A DNA stretch of 64,000 nt from the NCBI GenBank assembly GCA_910575275.1, contig CAJTEE010000004.1:105703-169702 (forward strand). The letters are read 5' to 3'. A program made the position numbers and the translations under genes. The stretch's first letter is position 1. Every line of letters starts with the position of its first letter. Source of the stretch: Lachnospiraceae bacterium (GTDB lineage: Bacteria > Bacillota > Clostridia > Lachnospirales > Lachnospiraceae). The notes below the pieces were generated by a model. That model saw only the letters and a program-made list of their open reading frames with translations, had not been told where the DNA came from and did no database searches. Below are positions 8,794-16,846 of the stretch, one piece after another.

Positions 8794-9063
8794 TCATTTA
8801 TTTTCATCTTCCCACATTTCCCGATACGCTTCAATATAAAATTTGATACATCTCCGATATACGTATAAATATCTTCTGCACACTTTCTTGTATAATCTCA
8901 ATGTTTTCTCATCACATGCAAAGTCCAATAGATAATCAAGCAAATGTGATAACTCAGCCTCTGACACGGTTCTGCTACACACATCTTCAACCAGTGGCAA
9001 ATAAACCTCATAGGCTTTTTGATGTATTTCAACTATCTGCTCTGCAATCACATTCAGCGACAC
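8794..9063 (-). CDS. Small helical protein of mobile-element type, unknown function
   Basis: This 89-residue protein starts with GTG (an AGAGG sequence is about 6 nt upstream) and overlaps the end of the recombinase gene by 10 nt. It is predicted to be all helical (VIAEQIVEIHQKAYEVYLPL, then LSHLLDYLLDFACDEKTL and CRRYLYVYRRCIKFYIEAYR), without signal peptide or membrane segment. Similar small proteins are common beside serine recombinases in clostridial elements, but I cannot assign a function. It lies outside the att-like repeat of the present element, so it may belong to the pre-integration locus or an older element. Confidence 0.6.
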   Translation of the reverse strand: MSLNVIAEQIVEIHQKAYEVYLPLVEDVCSRTVSEAELSHLLDYLLDFACDEKTLRLYKKVCRRYLYVYRRCIKFYIEAYREMWEDENK

Positions 9064-10793
9064 TTTCCTCTTACCTTTTCGAAATTATTAATAACGCTAT
9101 CTGGTGATTTGTGGGACAAAAGTACAATAGTCTCGACAGTTGTTTCAGTTTCCAAGGGAAGTTCTTTCACTTCCTCACCATCAACAGGTACGGGGAAATT
9201 GAATACAATCTTCTTTATCCAACTACCGTCCTTTCTCTTTTCCGGGAACATTTCAATTCGCTCGATAAAGGCTTTCATAAACTCTTTCTGTTCCGCTTCC
9301 GTTGCGGAATGGTAGACCTCATCAAATGCCAGTAAGAGTCGATAAATGTTATCACCAGAGATTTTCTCTTGCTGGATGCTGCGGATCTGCCCTTGCAACT
9401 CACCAATCTGAACTTCAATTTCCTCTATGGTATCATACTGCTCATCATAGCGGCGCTGCAAGTCCAAAATCTTTCTGTCATAGTGGGCATCATTGATATC
9501 CAAGGTATCCATCTGACGCTCCAAGCGGTTTTTCGTTCCAAAGGCTTGCTTTAGCCGCCCTTGCAGGACAGCAATCTGCTTTTCCATATCCTCTGTATCA
9601 ACTGCTGTTCCGATTTTCGTCTGAATTGCTTCTACAAACCGTGGATTGTTGACCATAGCGGAAATGACCTTCGCCACAAATTTGTTGATTTCCATCTGCT
9701 CGATATTCAGACGGAAGCTGCACTCATGCCCGGTAGGTGTAACCGTATTTTTGCAGTAGTAATAATATCTTGTTTTCTTGTCCTTGCTGTGTGCCTTGGC
9801 AATATTACCGTACATACTCTTGCCGCAGCATGGGCATTTCAAGATACCGGACAGGATGTGTGCATGGTCTGGATTGTTGACCTTTTCCCGCTTAAAGGAA
9901 TTGATCTTGCGCTTTTCCTGTGCCAGATACCAATCTTCTTCGGAAATGATAGCTTCGTGCTGTCCTTCATAAACCGGGAACTCCGACTGCTCAACCACGT
10001 GCATCTCATTTCTTGTACCCTGTTTCTTTTCTGTTCTTCGTCTGCCGTAAGCAATCTTTCCCATATAAACAGGATTGTACAATACATTTTTCACAAAATC
10101 TCTTGAAAATCCCGGAATGGTATTATTCTGTCTTAGTTTCTTAGTATAACCATTGCGGTTCAGATATTTTGCAACTCCTGCAACACCCTCGTTTGTATGA
10201 ATATAACGATCATAGATTACTCGGATAACTTCTACTTCATCTTCGGCAATAACAAGTTCACCATTATCCAGTTTGTATCCATATGGAGCAAAACCGCCGT
10301 TCCATTTGCCCTCACGAGCCTTTTGTTCACGTCCTGCCATTGTCTGTGTGCGGATATTTTCTCGCTCAATCTCTGCCACCGCAGACAGCACAGAGATCAT
10401 CAGCTTTCCTGCATCCTTGGAGCTGTCAATGCCATCCTCCACGCAGATCAGATTGACACCGAAATCCTGCATAAGTTGCAAAGAGTTCAGAACGTCCGCT
10501 GCATTTCTGCCAAATCGAGACAGCTTAAAGACCAACACATAAGAAACATCATCTTTGCCGTCCTGGATGTCATTCAGCATCCGTTGAAACTCCTGCCGCC
10601 CTTGAATGTTCTTTTCGGAAAAGCCCTCGTCAGAATACTCCCCGGCAACGATCATATCCTCGTATGCCGCATACTTCCGCAGCTTGTCACGCTGGGCATC
10701 CAAGCTGTATCCGTCAACCTGCATCGAGGTGGACACTCTTGTATAAAGATAGCATTTAAGTTGTTTCTTTTTCAGAATCTCCACCTCCCTCAT
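9054..10793 (-). CDS. Large serine recombinase (site-specific integrase/excisionase)
   Basis: This protein of about 579 residues should integrate and excise the element. The N-terminal resolvase domain carries the catalytic serine in YTRVSTSMQ, then LVFKLSRFGRN and ENIRTQT. The recombinase domain is at about 165-290. A zinc ribbon (LKCPCCGKSMYG with a later pair of Cys) and a long coiled coil (about 390-500) follow. The C-terminus ends VETIVLLSHKSPDSVIN, a stretch resembling the end of RlmD. The start is uncertain: the ATG at 10793 immediately precedes the GGGAGGTGG sequence, so translation may really begin at the ATT or CTG near 10775-10778. It overlaps the upstream HTH gene, suggesting translational coupling. 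Confidence 0.94.
   Translation of the reverse strand: MREVEILKKKQLKCYLYTRVSTSMQVDGYSLDAQRDKLRKYAAYEDMIVAGEYSDEGFSEKNIQGRQEFQRMLNDIQDGKDDVSYVLVFKLSRFGRNAADVLNSLQLMQDFGVNLICVEDGIDSSKDAGKLMISVLSAVAEIERENIRTQTMAGREQKAREGKWNGGFAPYGYKLDNGELVIAEDEVEVIRVIYDRYIHTNEGVAGVAKYLNRNGYTKKLRQNNTIPGFSRDFVKNVLYNPVYMGKIAYGRRRTEKKQGTRNEMHVVEQSEFPVYEGQHEAIISEEDWYLAQEKRKINSFKREKVNNPDHAHILSGILKCPCCGKSMYGNIAKAHSKDKKTRYYYYCKNTVTPTGHECSFRLNIEQMEINKFVAKVISAMVNNPRFVEAIQTKIGTAVDTEDMEKQIAVLQGRLKQAFGTKNRLERQMDTLDINDAHYDRKILDLQRRYDEQYDTIEEIEVQIGELQGQIRSIQQEKISGDNIYRLLLAFDEVYHSATEAEQKEFMKAFIERIEMFPEKRKDGSWIKKIVFNFPVPVDGEEVKELPLETETTVETIVLLSHKSPDSVINNFEKVRGKCR
9114..9137 (-). repeat. Candidate att site inside the recombinase gene
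   Basis: On the minus strand this reads GTCGAGACTATTGTAC then TTTTGTCC and encodes VETIVLLS near the recombinase C-terminus. It shares GAGAC and ATTGT blocks with the copy in rlmD at 21606-21629, in the same codon phase. Confidence 0.6.
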
Positions 10794-10986
10794 TCATTCT
10801 TTTTACCATAAGTCCCTCGTTGCGGATATAATACTCCAAAAGCCACAGCACATAATCCGGTGCATGGCGGTTGTCCAGTTCCCATTCAGTCATAGTCCGG
10901 TAAGGAATATGGACAAGCTTGCAAAAATCTTTCCGGTTCAGTCCTGTGCTTTCACGCAACTTTATAACTCTGTTTTTACAATCCAT
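10756..10986 (-). CDS. Small HTH regulator of the mobile element
   Basis: This 76-residue protein (MDCKNRVIKLRESTGLNRKD, then FCKLVHIPYRTMTEWELDNR) looks like a compact XRE-like helix-turn-helix protein of clostridial elements. The ATG before DCKN is chosen because GGAG lies 9 nt upstream and the longer frame would run through the promoter. The gene overlaps the recombinase by up to 38 nt, so both are expressed together. A perfect 13-bp inverted repeat brackets its promoter, so autoregulation and control of the recombinase are likely (inference). Confidence 0.75.
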   Translation of the reverse strand: MDCKNRVIKLRESTGLNRKDFCKLVHIPYRTMTEWELDNRHAPDYVLWLLEYYIRNEGLMVKRMNEGGGDSEKETT

Positions 10987-11013
10987 CCGTCTTTTCTCCA
11001 CAAAAGCAAAAAG

Positions 11014-11064
11014 TACACGTTGCGTAATCATTATAGCATAGCCATAACGAATACGCAACGTGTA
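11014..11064 (-). promoter_or_regulatory. Promoter and palindromic operator of the HTH-recombinase operon
   Basis: TACACGTTGCGTA (11014-11026) and TACGCAACGTGTA (11052-11064) are perfect inverted complements 25 bp apart. On the minus strand the -35 box TTGCGT (11053-11058) lies inside the upstream arm, TATAAT (11030-11035) is 17 bp further, and the expected start point falls inside the other arm. A protein bound to both arms would block the promoter. Confidence 0.75.
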
Positions 11065-11075
11065 AATTGCAAATT

Positions 11076-11261
11076 TTACGCAGCCTTATCCGTCAAAAGC
11101 TGCGCTTGATTACTTTCCTCGGAATGCTCCACTTCCTGCGGTGCGTCCTGTTCCAATTTATCCAAAACCTGATGTCCATATTTCTGGAGCATCTGGCTCA
11201 TAACATCCACACAGCGGTCAAATGCCGCATTATATTTCGCTTCCTCATAATATTTCTTCAA
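11076..11261 (-). CDS. Small hypothetical protein downstream of the relaxase
   Basis: This 61-residue acidic, helical protein (MKKYYEEAKYNAAFDRCVDV, then MSQMLQKYGHQVLDKLEQ) starts at a TTG with GGAGG about 9 nt upstream, 15 nt after the relaxase stop. The spacing and ribosome binding site support a real gene in the relaxase operon. No motif or domain is recognisable; an accessory or regulatory role in mobilization is only a guess. Confidence 0.55.
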   Translation of the reverse strand: MKKYYEEAKYNAAFDRCVDVMSQMLQKYGHQVLDKLEQDAPQEVEHSEESNQAQLLTDKAA

Positions 11262-11276
11262 TAGGCGTTTCCTCCA

Positions 11277-12566
11277 TCAAAGTTCCATATCCTGTCCACG
11301 CTTCCGGGCAGGGTGTTCGTGTTCCTGTGTTTCCTTTCCTCTGATAAGGACAGAATTGATAAAAGCCCGAACCTTTTCGGATGCGATTTCCAGTGCATCC
11401 AGAAAAGGCTGGGCTTTCTGTTTGAGTTCCATATATTTTTCGTTTACTGCTTCATACCGCTGTTTCCAGATGGAAACCGTCTTTTCTGCGGAAGCCAATT
11501 TTTCTTTCAGCCGCTTGTTGTCAGCATTGGCAATAACACCGTTGACCGCATAGCGTTTGAGCGTGTCGCATTCATCCGGTGTCAGCGTGATGTTGTTCCC
11601 GAATGTAGCTTTTTTGCCCATCGTTTCAATGTCCTGCACCGTCAGCGCAATGGTCTTTGCCGCCTTGGTTTCCTTTTGCAGAGCTTCCAGTTTCTTTTTC
11701 TGTTTCTCCGTGGCAGCTTTGGCATCCTCCAACCCCCGCTCCGCCTGTGCCACCTGTCCGGTCACAGCTTCCAAACGCTGCTGCTCTGCCTGTACCTTGA
11801 ACTGCGTCACCGTCAGATGTTCCTCGGTGCTGCCACGCTCTCCACGCTCCACATCGGTGTAACCGACACTTCGCATAAAATTGAAAAAGTCATCCTGCAA
11901 CACACTGTAGGACGACTTCAAAATCTTTTTTCCTTTTGCGTTCATCATAGGGTTCCCGTTTTCATCGAGAACGGGCTTAGACTCCCATTTCTTACTGCGG
12001 CTGACCTGTGTGATCGTTTCTTTTATCGTCCCCCGAAGTGATTCATCCTTACACCGCTTCGACCAAAGGATCTGCTTTTCCACCACCGGGATATAAACCA
12101 CATGAAGGTGGTAGTGGTACACCTCCTCGCCCAGAGCTTCGGACATTGCCCGGTTGCGCTCATCGGCGTGCATGACGGCAGAGAGGATGTACTGCTCACC
12201 GCCCACGATCTCCACGGCGGCTTTATAGGCATCGGCATAAAACTGTTTCGCAAATTCATAGCCGCCGTGGTTGTAGAAATAAGCGGAGTTCACATCAAAC
12301 ACCAACTCGCCGTATTTGATGGCATCCGGTTTCAGACCTCTGGTGGAGATCACTCCGTCCTGTTCCATCTGCTCAAACATTTTTACATAATCGTCCGTGG
12401 GTGCTTTGAAATGAACGTTCAGAGAAGTGCGTTCCGGCACGATGTCCTGATTGCTGTAGCTGTCCTTTTCACGCTCATTGTGTTCCTGTACCTTAGCCAC
12501 ATCTGCCGGGGTTTCCAAGTCCTGATTCCGGGCTACGGTGCGGTTTATTCCATCATTTCTTGCCAT
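11277..12566 (-). CDS. MobV/Pre-family relaxase
   Basis: This 429-residue relaxase should nick oriT and pilot DNA transfer using a conjugative helper. The N-terminal half has Pre/MobV features: an arginine- and asparagine-rich start (ARNDGINRTVARNQD), the block ERTSLNVHFK, and the metal-binding triad EVYHYHLHVVYIPV. The C-terminal half (about 290-410) is a long coiled coil. The ATG before ARNDG is chosen because AAAGGAG lies 8 nt upstream; the longer frame runs back through the putative oriT region. No type IV secretion or coupling-protein genes are present, so the element must be mobilised in trans. Confidence 0.9.
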   Translation of the reverse strand: MARNDGINRTVARNQDLETPADVAKVQEHNEREKDSYSNQDIVPERTSLNVHFKAPTDDYVKMFEQMEQDGVISTRGLKPDAIKYGELVFDVNSAYFYNHGGYEFAKQFYADAYKAAVEIVGGEQYILSAVMHADERNRAMSEALGEEVYHYHLHVVYIPVVEKQILWSKRCKDESLRGTIKETITQVSRSKKWESKPVLDENGNPMMNAKGKKILKSSYSVLQDDFFNFMRSVGYTDVERGERGSTEEHLTVTQFKVQAEQQRLEAVTGQVAQAERGLEDAKAATEKQKKKLEALQKETKAAKTIALTVQDIETMGKKATFGNNITLTPDECDTLKRYAVNGVIANADNKRLKEKLASAEKTVSIWKQRYEAVNEKYMELKQKAQPFLDALEIASEKVRAFINSVLIRGKETQEHEHPARKRGQDMEL

Positions 12567-12937
12567 AGATTTTTCTCCTTTCTTTGGGATTTGCAAACAG
12601 CGAGGAGTTACGGAGAGGCACTTTTTCAAAGTGTAATAACCCACTATTACACTTTCATCCATACTGGCTGCAAAGTGCCGTGGGCTCTCCGAGGGCTCCT
12701 CCGGAGGGGGTGCGGTCGCTGCGGCGACATCTGCTGACCAAGGCGAAATGTCTGCAACTTTTCTCATGGTCAGCCCGTCTGCATTGAGCCGTTTTGCGAA
12801 ACTTACTCTTGCAGACGGTTGCAGTGAAAACCGTATCTTTCACTGCCATAGAAACAGCCCAAATAAAGGAAATGAGCTGTTTCTATCACAAGCGTTACAC
12901 GCTCTTTTGCTGTGTACATACGTACCAGCAATCGGTT
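12567..12937. other. Noncoding block with stacked inverted repeats, candidate oriT/origin
   Basis: These 371 bp between the relaxase and helicase genes hold four inverted repeats. AAAGTGTAATA (12628-12638) pairs with TATTACACTTT (12645-12655). GCAGTGAAA (12821-12829) pairs with TTTCACTGC (12838-12846). ATAGAAACAGC (12848-12858) pairs with GCTGTTTCTAT (12876-12886). GTGTACATACGTAC (12912-12925) pairs with 12976-12989 inside the helicase gene end (13 of 14). MobV oriT sites normally lie just upstream of the relaxase, which favours the first repeat as oriT. The others could be a replication origin or binding sites. Confidence 0.6.
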
Positions 12938-14329
12938 TTACTCGACCCTTCGCCATTCCTCCGGAATGTCATCCGGTACGTACGTACACGGCGAATCTCC
13001 GTAAAACCCATTTATATGAGATCTTGACACAGCTTCCACACCCATAAATCCCCATACCCGACGTCCGGCAGAGTTGGTAATGTTGTTACAATGCTCCAAG
13101 TTAAATTTCTTCGCATTGGCAACCATAGCATCGCTGAAGCTGCGGGATTTTAGCGGGGCAAGGGAATTTTCCTCGCACCACAGGCGATAGATTACATAGA
13201 AATCCTTGGAACTGATGGACGCATCCGCTTTGCGCCGGATATATCCCTCCGACTCCATGAAATCGAAAATGTTGTTATTGTCACGCTTGACCGCTTCCCG
13301 GTTTTCACGGATGCGGTCACTCTCCGTAAACTGAAAGTTGTTGGCAACGAGCCGCTGCAAGCCTTCAAATGCCCAGCGGAAAATTCCCTCGGCTTCGGCT
13401 TTCATTTTCTCTGCAAGGTCGGGATCGTCGGCTCTGTCTACAGGCTTTTCCTTGGTGGTCAGCACAAGCTGTCTGCGGTAAAAGCCATCGCTACGGTCAT
13501 ACAGGGCTTGCAGATCACCATTGCTGAATGCCAGCAACCGGGCAAACATCCAGCCCTGATAGCTCTGCTTGCCCTTGCGTTCCAAGTCCATTTTGCCCTG
13601 TGCAGTCACGATGGATTTTACATAGTTGGTCTGGCGCAGGGCTTCCATCCGCATATCATCATCCACGCACAGCAGGATGTGTTCCAGATCAGCACGGGCG
13701 AAGCGGTTTTCGGAAATTTTTCCGATGCTGCCGTCTTTCATATTCGTGCCGAATATAGCGGACAGCACCGTACCGATTTGAGATTTGCCCTCGCCGCCAT
13801 TGCCCTTAATCACCATCATGCGCTGTCCCTTGTTGGAAGGAATCAGACAGTAGCCGATAAACTCCTGCAAAGTGGGGATATCCTCCGCATGGAGCAGCCC
13901 ATCCAGAAAGTTTAGCCAGGTCACAGGTGTAGGTGCATGAGGATTGTAAACAACAGGCAGACGGTTTCGCACGATAGCCGGTCTGCCCTCGATAAATGTG
14001 CCGTTCAACAGTAGCGTACCGTTGGACAGATGAATCCGATCCTGCTCCGGTGGAAAGTCCGGCACTTGCGCTTCCAGTTTCAGCACTTCCAGAATGTTGG
14101 TGATCTTCCGGGGGATATTGTTTACGGCACAGAATTTCAGCTTGTCGTAAATCTCCCCACGCCGAGGGAGATCGTCCGTCACTCGACCATCGGGCGTGAA
14201 AAAAGCTCCGTTTGCGAAGATGATTCTGCGCTCCTGCAGAAATTCTTCACAAAACAGAGCTTCGTTGATGTTCTGCCCGTCAAACCAGACAGGCAAATTC
14301 ATATCAGGCGTTTTCCGGTTCTTCGCCAT
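12938..14329 (-). CDS. D5/P4-type SF3 helicase (phage/plasmid primase-helicase)
   Basis: This 463-residue protein has a D5_N-like region at about 70-170 and an SF3 ATPase core from about 170. The core shows Walker A VIKGNGGEGKSQIG, Walker B HILLCVDDDM and a motif C segment near WMFARLLAFSN. Such helicases start replication of phages, plasmids and integrative elements. Here it lies immediately downstream of the CHC2 gene, with a 26-nt overlap. The ATG before AKNRKTPD is used because AAGGAGGTGG lies upstream. The C-terminal 60 residues resemble a small winged domain. Confidence 0.85.
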   Translation of the reverse strand: MAKNRKTPDMNLPVWFDGQNINEALFCEEFLQERRIIFANGAFFTPDGRVTDDLPRRGEIYDKLKFCAVNNIPRKITNILEVLKLEAQVPDFPPEQDRIHLSNGTLLLNGTFIEGRPAIVRNRLPVVYNPHAPTPVTWLNFLDGLLHAEDIPTLQEFIGYCLIPSNKGQRMMVIKGNGGEGKSQIGTVLSAIFGTNMKDGSIGKISENRFARADLEHILLCVDDDMRMEALRQTNYVKSIVTAQGKMDLERKGKQSYQGWMFARLLAFSNGDLQALYDRSDGFYRRQLVLTTKEKPVDRADDPDLAEKMKAEAEGIFRWAFEGLQRLVANNFQFTESDRIRENREAVKRDNNNIFDFMESEGYIRRKADASISSKDFYVIYRLWCEENSLAPLKSRSFSDAMVANAKKFNLEHCNNITNSAGRRVWGFMGVEAVSRSHINGFYGDSPCTYVPDDIPEEWRRVE

Positions 14330-14924
14330 GGTGCGCCACCTCCTTTTTCTTTCGTGCGGTATACTCTTGCAGAAAAGCAATTTTGCCGTCCTGCATCAGC
14401 TTGTCCACCAATGCCACCCGTTCTTCCAGATCACCCACCGTCAGCACATCTACCATATATTCGATATGGCAGTGCATCTGGCAGGCTTCCACAAAACGGT
14501 CATCCAGAGCATCTTCCGGTGTCTTGGGTGCGTATCGTACTTTCCAATCTTCCAGCAGATGCAGATAATCCGTCAGCACCCGGAAACACAGCATTTCATC
14601 CTCCCGGAACTGGCGGATATAAGGACGCTTCGGCTTGACCATAGCTGCGGCAGTGGGCGGTTTCGGGTCAAGCCCAAAGTCCGCAGCCAGCTTTTGCGCT
14701 GCTTCATAACTGCTCAGATCGAACAGCCTTGCCACAAGGCCGATTACATCCCCCTTGGCTCCGCAGCCGAAGCAGAAAAAATAGTCCTCATTCAGTTTCA
14801 AGCTCGGATGCCTGTCGTTGTGGAACGGGCAGCAAGCCATACCGTTGCGGTTGACATTCAGCCCGTAGTGTTTTGCGGCTTGCTTTACGCTGATTGCCGC
14901 CTTGATGGTTTCATAAATCGTCAT
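14304..14924 (-). CDS. CHC2 zinc-finger primase fragment without TOPRIM domain
   Basis: This 206-residue protein carries a DnaG-type CHC2 zinc ribbon at about 25-60 (CCPFHNDRHPSLKL, then YFFCFGCGAKGDVIG), which binds template DNA during primer synthesis. The remaining 140 residues are helical and contain no recognisable TOPRIM catalytic core, so on its own it is unlikely to be an active primase. It probably works with the D5-type helicase encoded just downstream in the same transcript. Separate CHC2-only proteins of about 200 residues are frequent in clostridial integrative elements. Confidence 0.88.
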   Translation of the reverse strand: MTIYETIKAAISVKQAAKHYGLNVNRNGMACCPFHNDRHPSLKLNEDYFFCFGCGAKGDVIGLVARLFDLSSYEAAQKLAADFGLDPKPPTAAAMVKPKRPYIRQFREDEMLCFRVLTDYLHLLEDWKVRYAPKTPEDALDDRFVEACQMHCHIEYMVDVLTVGDLEERVALVDKLMQDGKIAFLQEYTARKKKEVAHHGEEPENA

Positions 14925-14956
14925 AGAAAACCTCCGTTCATAGTATTCAGAAAGTA

Positions 14957-14988
14957 CGAAACACCCGCCGTGATTGGCAGGTGTTTCG
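14957..14988. terminator. Hairpin in the divergent CHC2 / zinc-finger-protein intergenic region
   Basis: CGAAACACC (14957-14965) pairs with GGTGTTTCG (14980-14988), followed by a T-rich tract on the plus strand. It lies in the 219-bp divergent region and could be an attenuator or an operator. A second short palindrome (CCTGTTT / AAACAGG) lies near 15045-15062. Confidence 0.4.
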
Positions 14989-15101
14989 CTCTTTCTACTA
15001 TCGTTATGCCGGATTTTTCAATAAACAGGCTAATCGGAGGACAACCCTGTTTCAAAAAACAGGACAACTATTCGGAGGATGTAGATTTCTTCACATTTGC
15101 A

Positions 15102-15110
15102 TGGTATAAT
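15102..15110 (+). promoter_or_regulatory. Extended -10 promoter of the plus-strand cargo genes
   Basis: TGG-TATAAT (15102-15110) is an extended -10 element 34 bp before the start codon at 15144. No good -35 box is visible, which is usual for this class. Confidence 0.5.
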
Positions 15111-15143
15111 GAAAGAAATAAAAAACAGGACAGGAGGGCAAGC

Positions 15144-16247
15144 ATGAACCAAGAACTGATGACATTGGATTTCTGGCAGGATACCGTCATATATGAGGAC
15201 AAAATATATCCTATCGGCACGCTGGCCTGTGATGCGCTGAATGTTCCTGCGGATACCATTGCAAAGATGAATGAACAATGCGAGAAAATCAATCTGCTGC
15301 TTGGAACATTAAACGCCAGTCAGGATGCGTCTGCACTCTGTCCTATGGCAAGGGAAGCTGCTCTGACGATGCTTGGTATTCTCAGTCAAACGCCGCCGTT
15401 CTCCTATATGAATATCCCAAAACACAGAGAACGGATTGAAAAAGTCTTTACTGCGGACAATGCACTGAAATATGTGGAGTTTGCCATAAAAGCCGCAACC
15501 AATTCTTTGCAATTTGAAGAAATCCAGAACTTTGCAGATGCGATGATGCTCCAACGCTATACCGCAGTTTTCGGGCATCTGGCATACTCCCTTGGGGAAT
15601 ACCAAACGGCCATGCTTGATTTTGCAGAAAAATCGGATTGCAACGAAGCAGACCGCACCGCAGATGGTTTTGCAAAAATGTTCGGCAGCTATTTCCCGCC
15701 GGAGTTTTCTATCACGGAGGGCAATGCATGGATGTCTACCCTGAACAATTCTGTTCAGTATGTATCCGTCATCCGTCCCGGTGAAAAAGTTGCGAAGCTG
15801 GTCAAGCGGATGCACTATGTATCCTTTGTAGGGATGTTCCGGTCTGATCTTTTTGAGGGCTTATGTGTTGGTCATGCACCGAAGAAATGCAGAATCTGCG
15901 GCAAGTGGTTTCTGACCACCAATGCAAGGCACACCAAATATTGCGGCGGTTATGCGCCGGGAGATAAGCTGCACCGCACTTGTCGGCAGATCGGCAATCT
16001 AAAAGGCAGAGAACAGCGGGAACTTGCGGACGATCATCCGCTGAAACAGATTTATGAGAAGCGGCTGAATACCATAAACCGCTATGTGAAGCGTGGCACT
16101 CTGGATGCTGAACTTGCGGAGGTTATGAAGAAACTGGCAAAAGATAAGATGCTCCAGGCATTGTGCAATGTAGCCTATGCCAAGGGCGATTACGAAAAGG
16201 AAATTGGACAGGCTGCCTTGAAAAAAGAAGCACAGAAAAATCTTTGA
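15144..16247 (+). CDS. Zinc-finger protein of mobile elements (DUF6076-like)
   Basis: This 367-residue protein has an N-terminal helical region without known motifs. A C-terminal zinc-finger-like cluster (KKCRICGKWFLTTN, then HTKYCGGYAPGD and HRTCRQIG, near residues 250-285) is followed by a basic helical tail. It resembles proteins annotated DUF6076 in Firmicute mobile elements; that name is from memory and function is unknown. The Cys/His spacing suggests a nucleic-acid-binding or regulatory role. The ATG follows CAGGAGGG; the much longer open frame upstream runs through the divergent promoter region and is not used. Confidence 0.65.
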   Translation: MNQELMTLDFWQDTVIYEDKIYPIGTLACDALNVPADTIAKMNEQCEKINLLLGTLNASQDASALCPMAREAALTMLGILSQTPPFSYMNIPKHRERIEKVFTADNALKYVEFAIKAATNSLQFEEIQNFADAMMLQRYTAVFGHLAYSLGEYQTAMLDFAEKSDCNEADRTADGFAKMFGSYFPPEFSITEGNAWMSTLNNSVQYVSVIRPGEKVAKLVKRMHYVSFVGMFRSDLFEGLCVGHAPKKCRICGKWFLTTNARHTKYCGGYAPGDKLHRTCRQIGNLKGREQRELADDHPLKQIYEKRLNTINRYVKRGTLDAELAEVMKKLAKDKMLQALCNVAYAKGDYEKEIGQAALKKEAQKNL

Positions 16248-16265
16248 ATTTGTAGGTGAGAGGAT

Positions 16266-16760
16266 ATGAAAAACTTATATATAGTTGGCGGAACAATGGG
16301 AGTTGGAAAGACCGCTGTTTGCCAGCAACTAAAATCTGATTTACCCAATAGCGTATTTCTTGATGGAGATTGGTGTTGGGATGCAAACCCATTCCAAGTA
16401 ACCAATGAAACCAAAGCAATGGTGACAGATAATATCTGCTACTTACTAAACAACTTTTTGCATTGCTCAGCTTATGAAAATGTGATTTTCTGTTGGGTAA
16501 TGCATCAACAGCCTATCATAGATTCTATATTGGGAAAGCTGGATACACAAAACTGTGAGGTGAAATGTATCTCACTTATTGCTGACGAAACCCATTTGCG
16601 TAAGAGATTAACTAAGGATGTAGAAAGAGGTATTCGTGCCGAGGATGTAATTGAAAGAAGTGTAACAAGAATACCGATGTATCAAACACTAAACACGATT
16701 AAAATTGATACTAATGAAAAAACGGTGGCTATGATTGCAAATGAAATCGAGCAGATATGA
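16266..16760 (+). CDS. P-loop kinase-like protein, possible cargo
   Basis: This 164-residue single-domain protein has Walker A GGTMGVGKTAVC at the N-terminus and an acidic substrate motif FLDGDWCWD. A later LRKRLTKDVERG segment resembles the lid of small nucleoside, gluconate or antibiotic kinases. It belongs broadly to the AAA_33/zeta-toxin-like kinase group; the substrate is unknown. A GGTGAGAGG ribosome binding site precedes it, 18 nt after the zinc-finger gene. Base composition is more AT-rich than its neighbours, suggesting separate acquisition. It could phosphorylate a drug or metabolite, but nothing here identifies one. Confidence 0.7.
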   Translation: MKNLYIVGGTMGVGKTAVCQQLKSDLPNSVFLDGDWCWDANPFQVTNETKAMVTDNICYLLNNFLHCSAYENVIFCWVMHQQPIIDSILGKLDTQNCEVKCISLIADETHLRKRLTKDVERGIRAEDVIERSVTRIPMYQTLNTIKIDTNEKTVAMIANEIEQI

Positions 16761-16846
16761 TGCTGTCAAAGACCCGTTTATAGGAAACAGAAACTTTTAG
16801 TTTTCAGAATGTTCACGCACATTATTAAAACGGAAGGAGGTGCGCT

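Noticed and set aside
11277-12566. Self-transmissible conjugative element
   Set aside because: A relaxase is present, but no VirB4, VirD4-type coupling protein or other transfer genes lie within the element, so only mobilization is supported.
14196-15143. Long open frame upstream of the zinc-finger protein start
   Set aside because: It runs antisense through the CHC2 gene and the divergent promoter region. The ATG at 15144 has a good ribosome binding site and the family-like sequence begins there.
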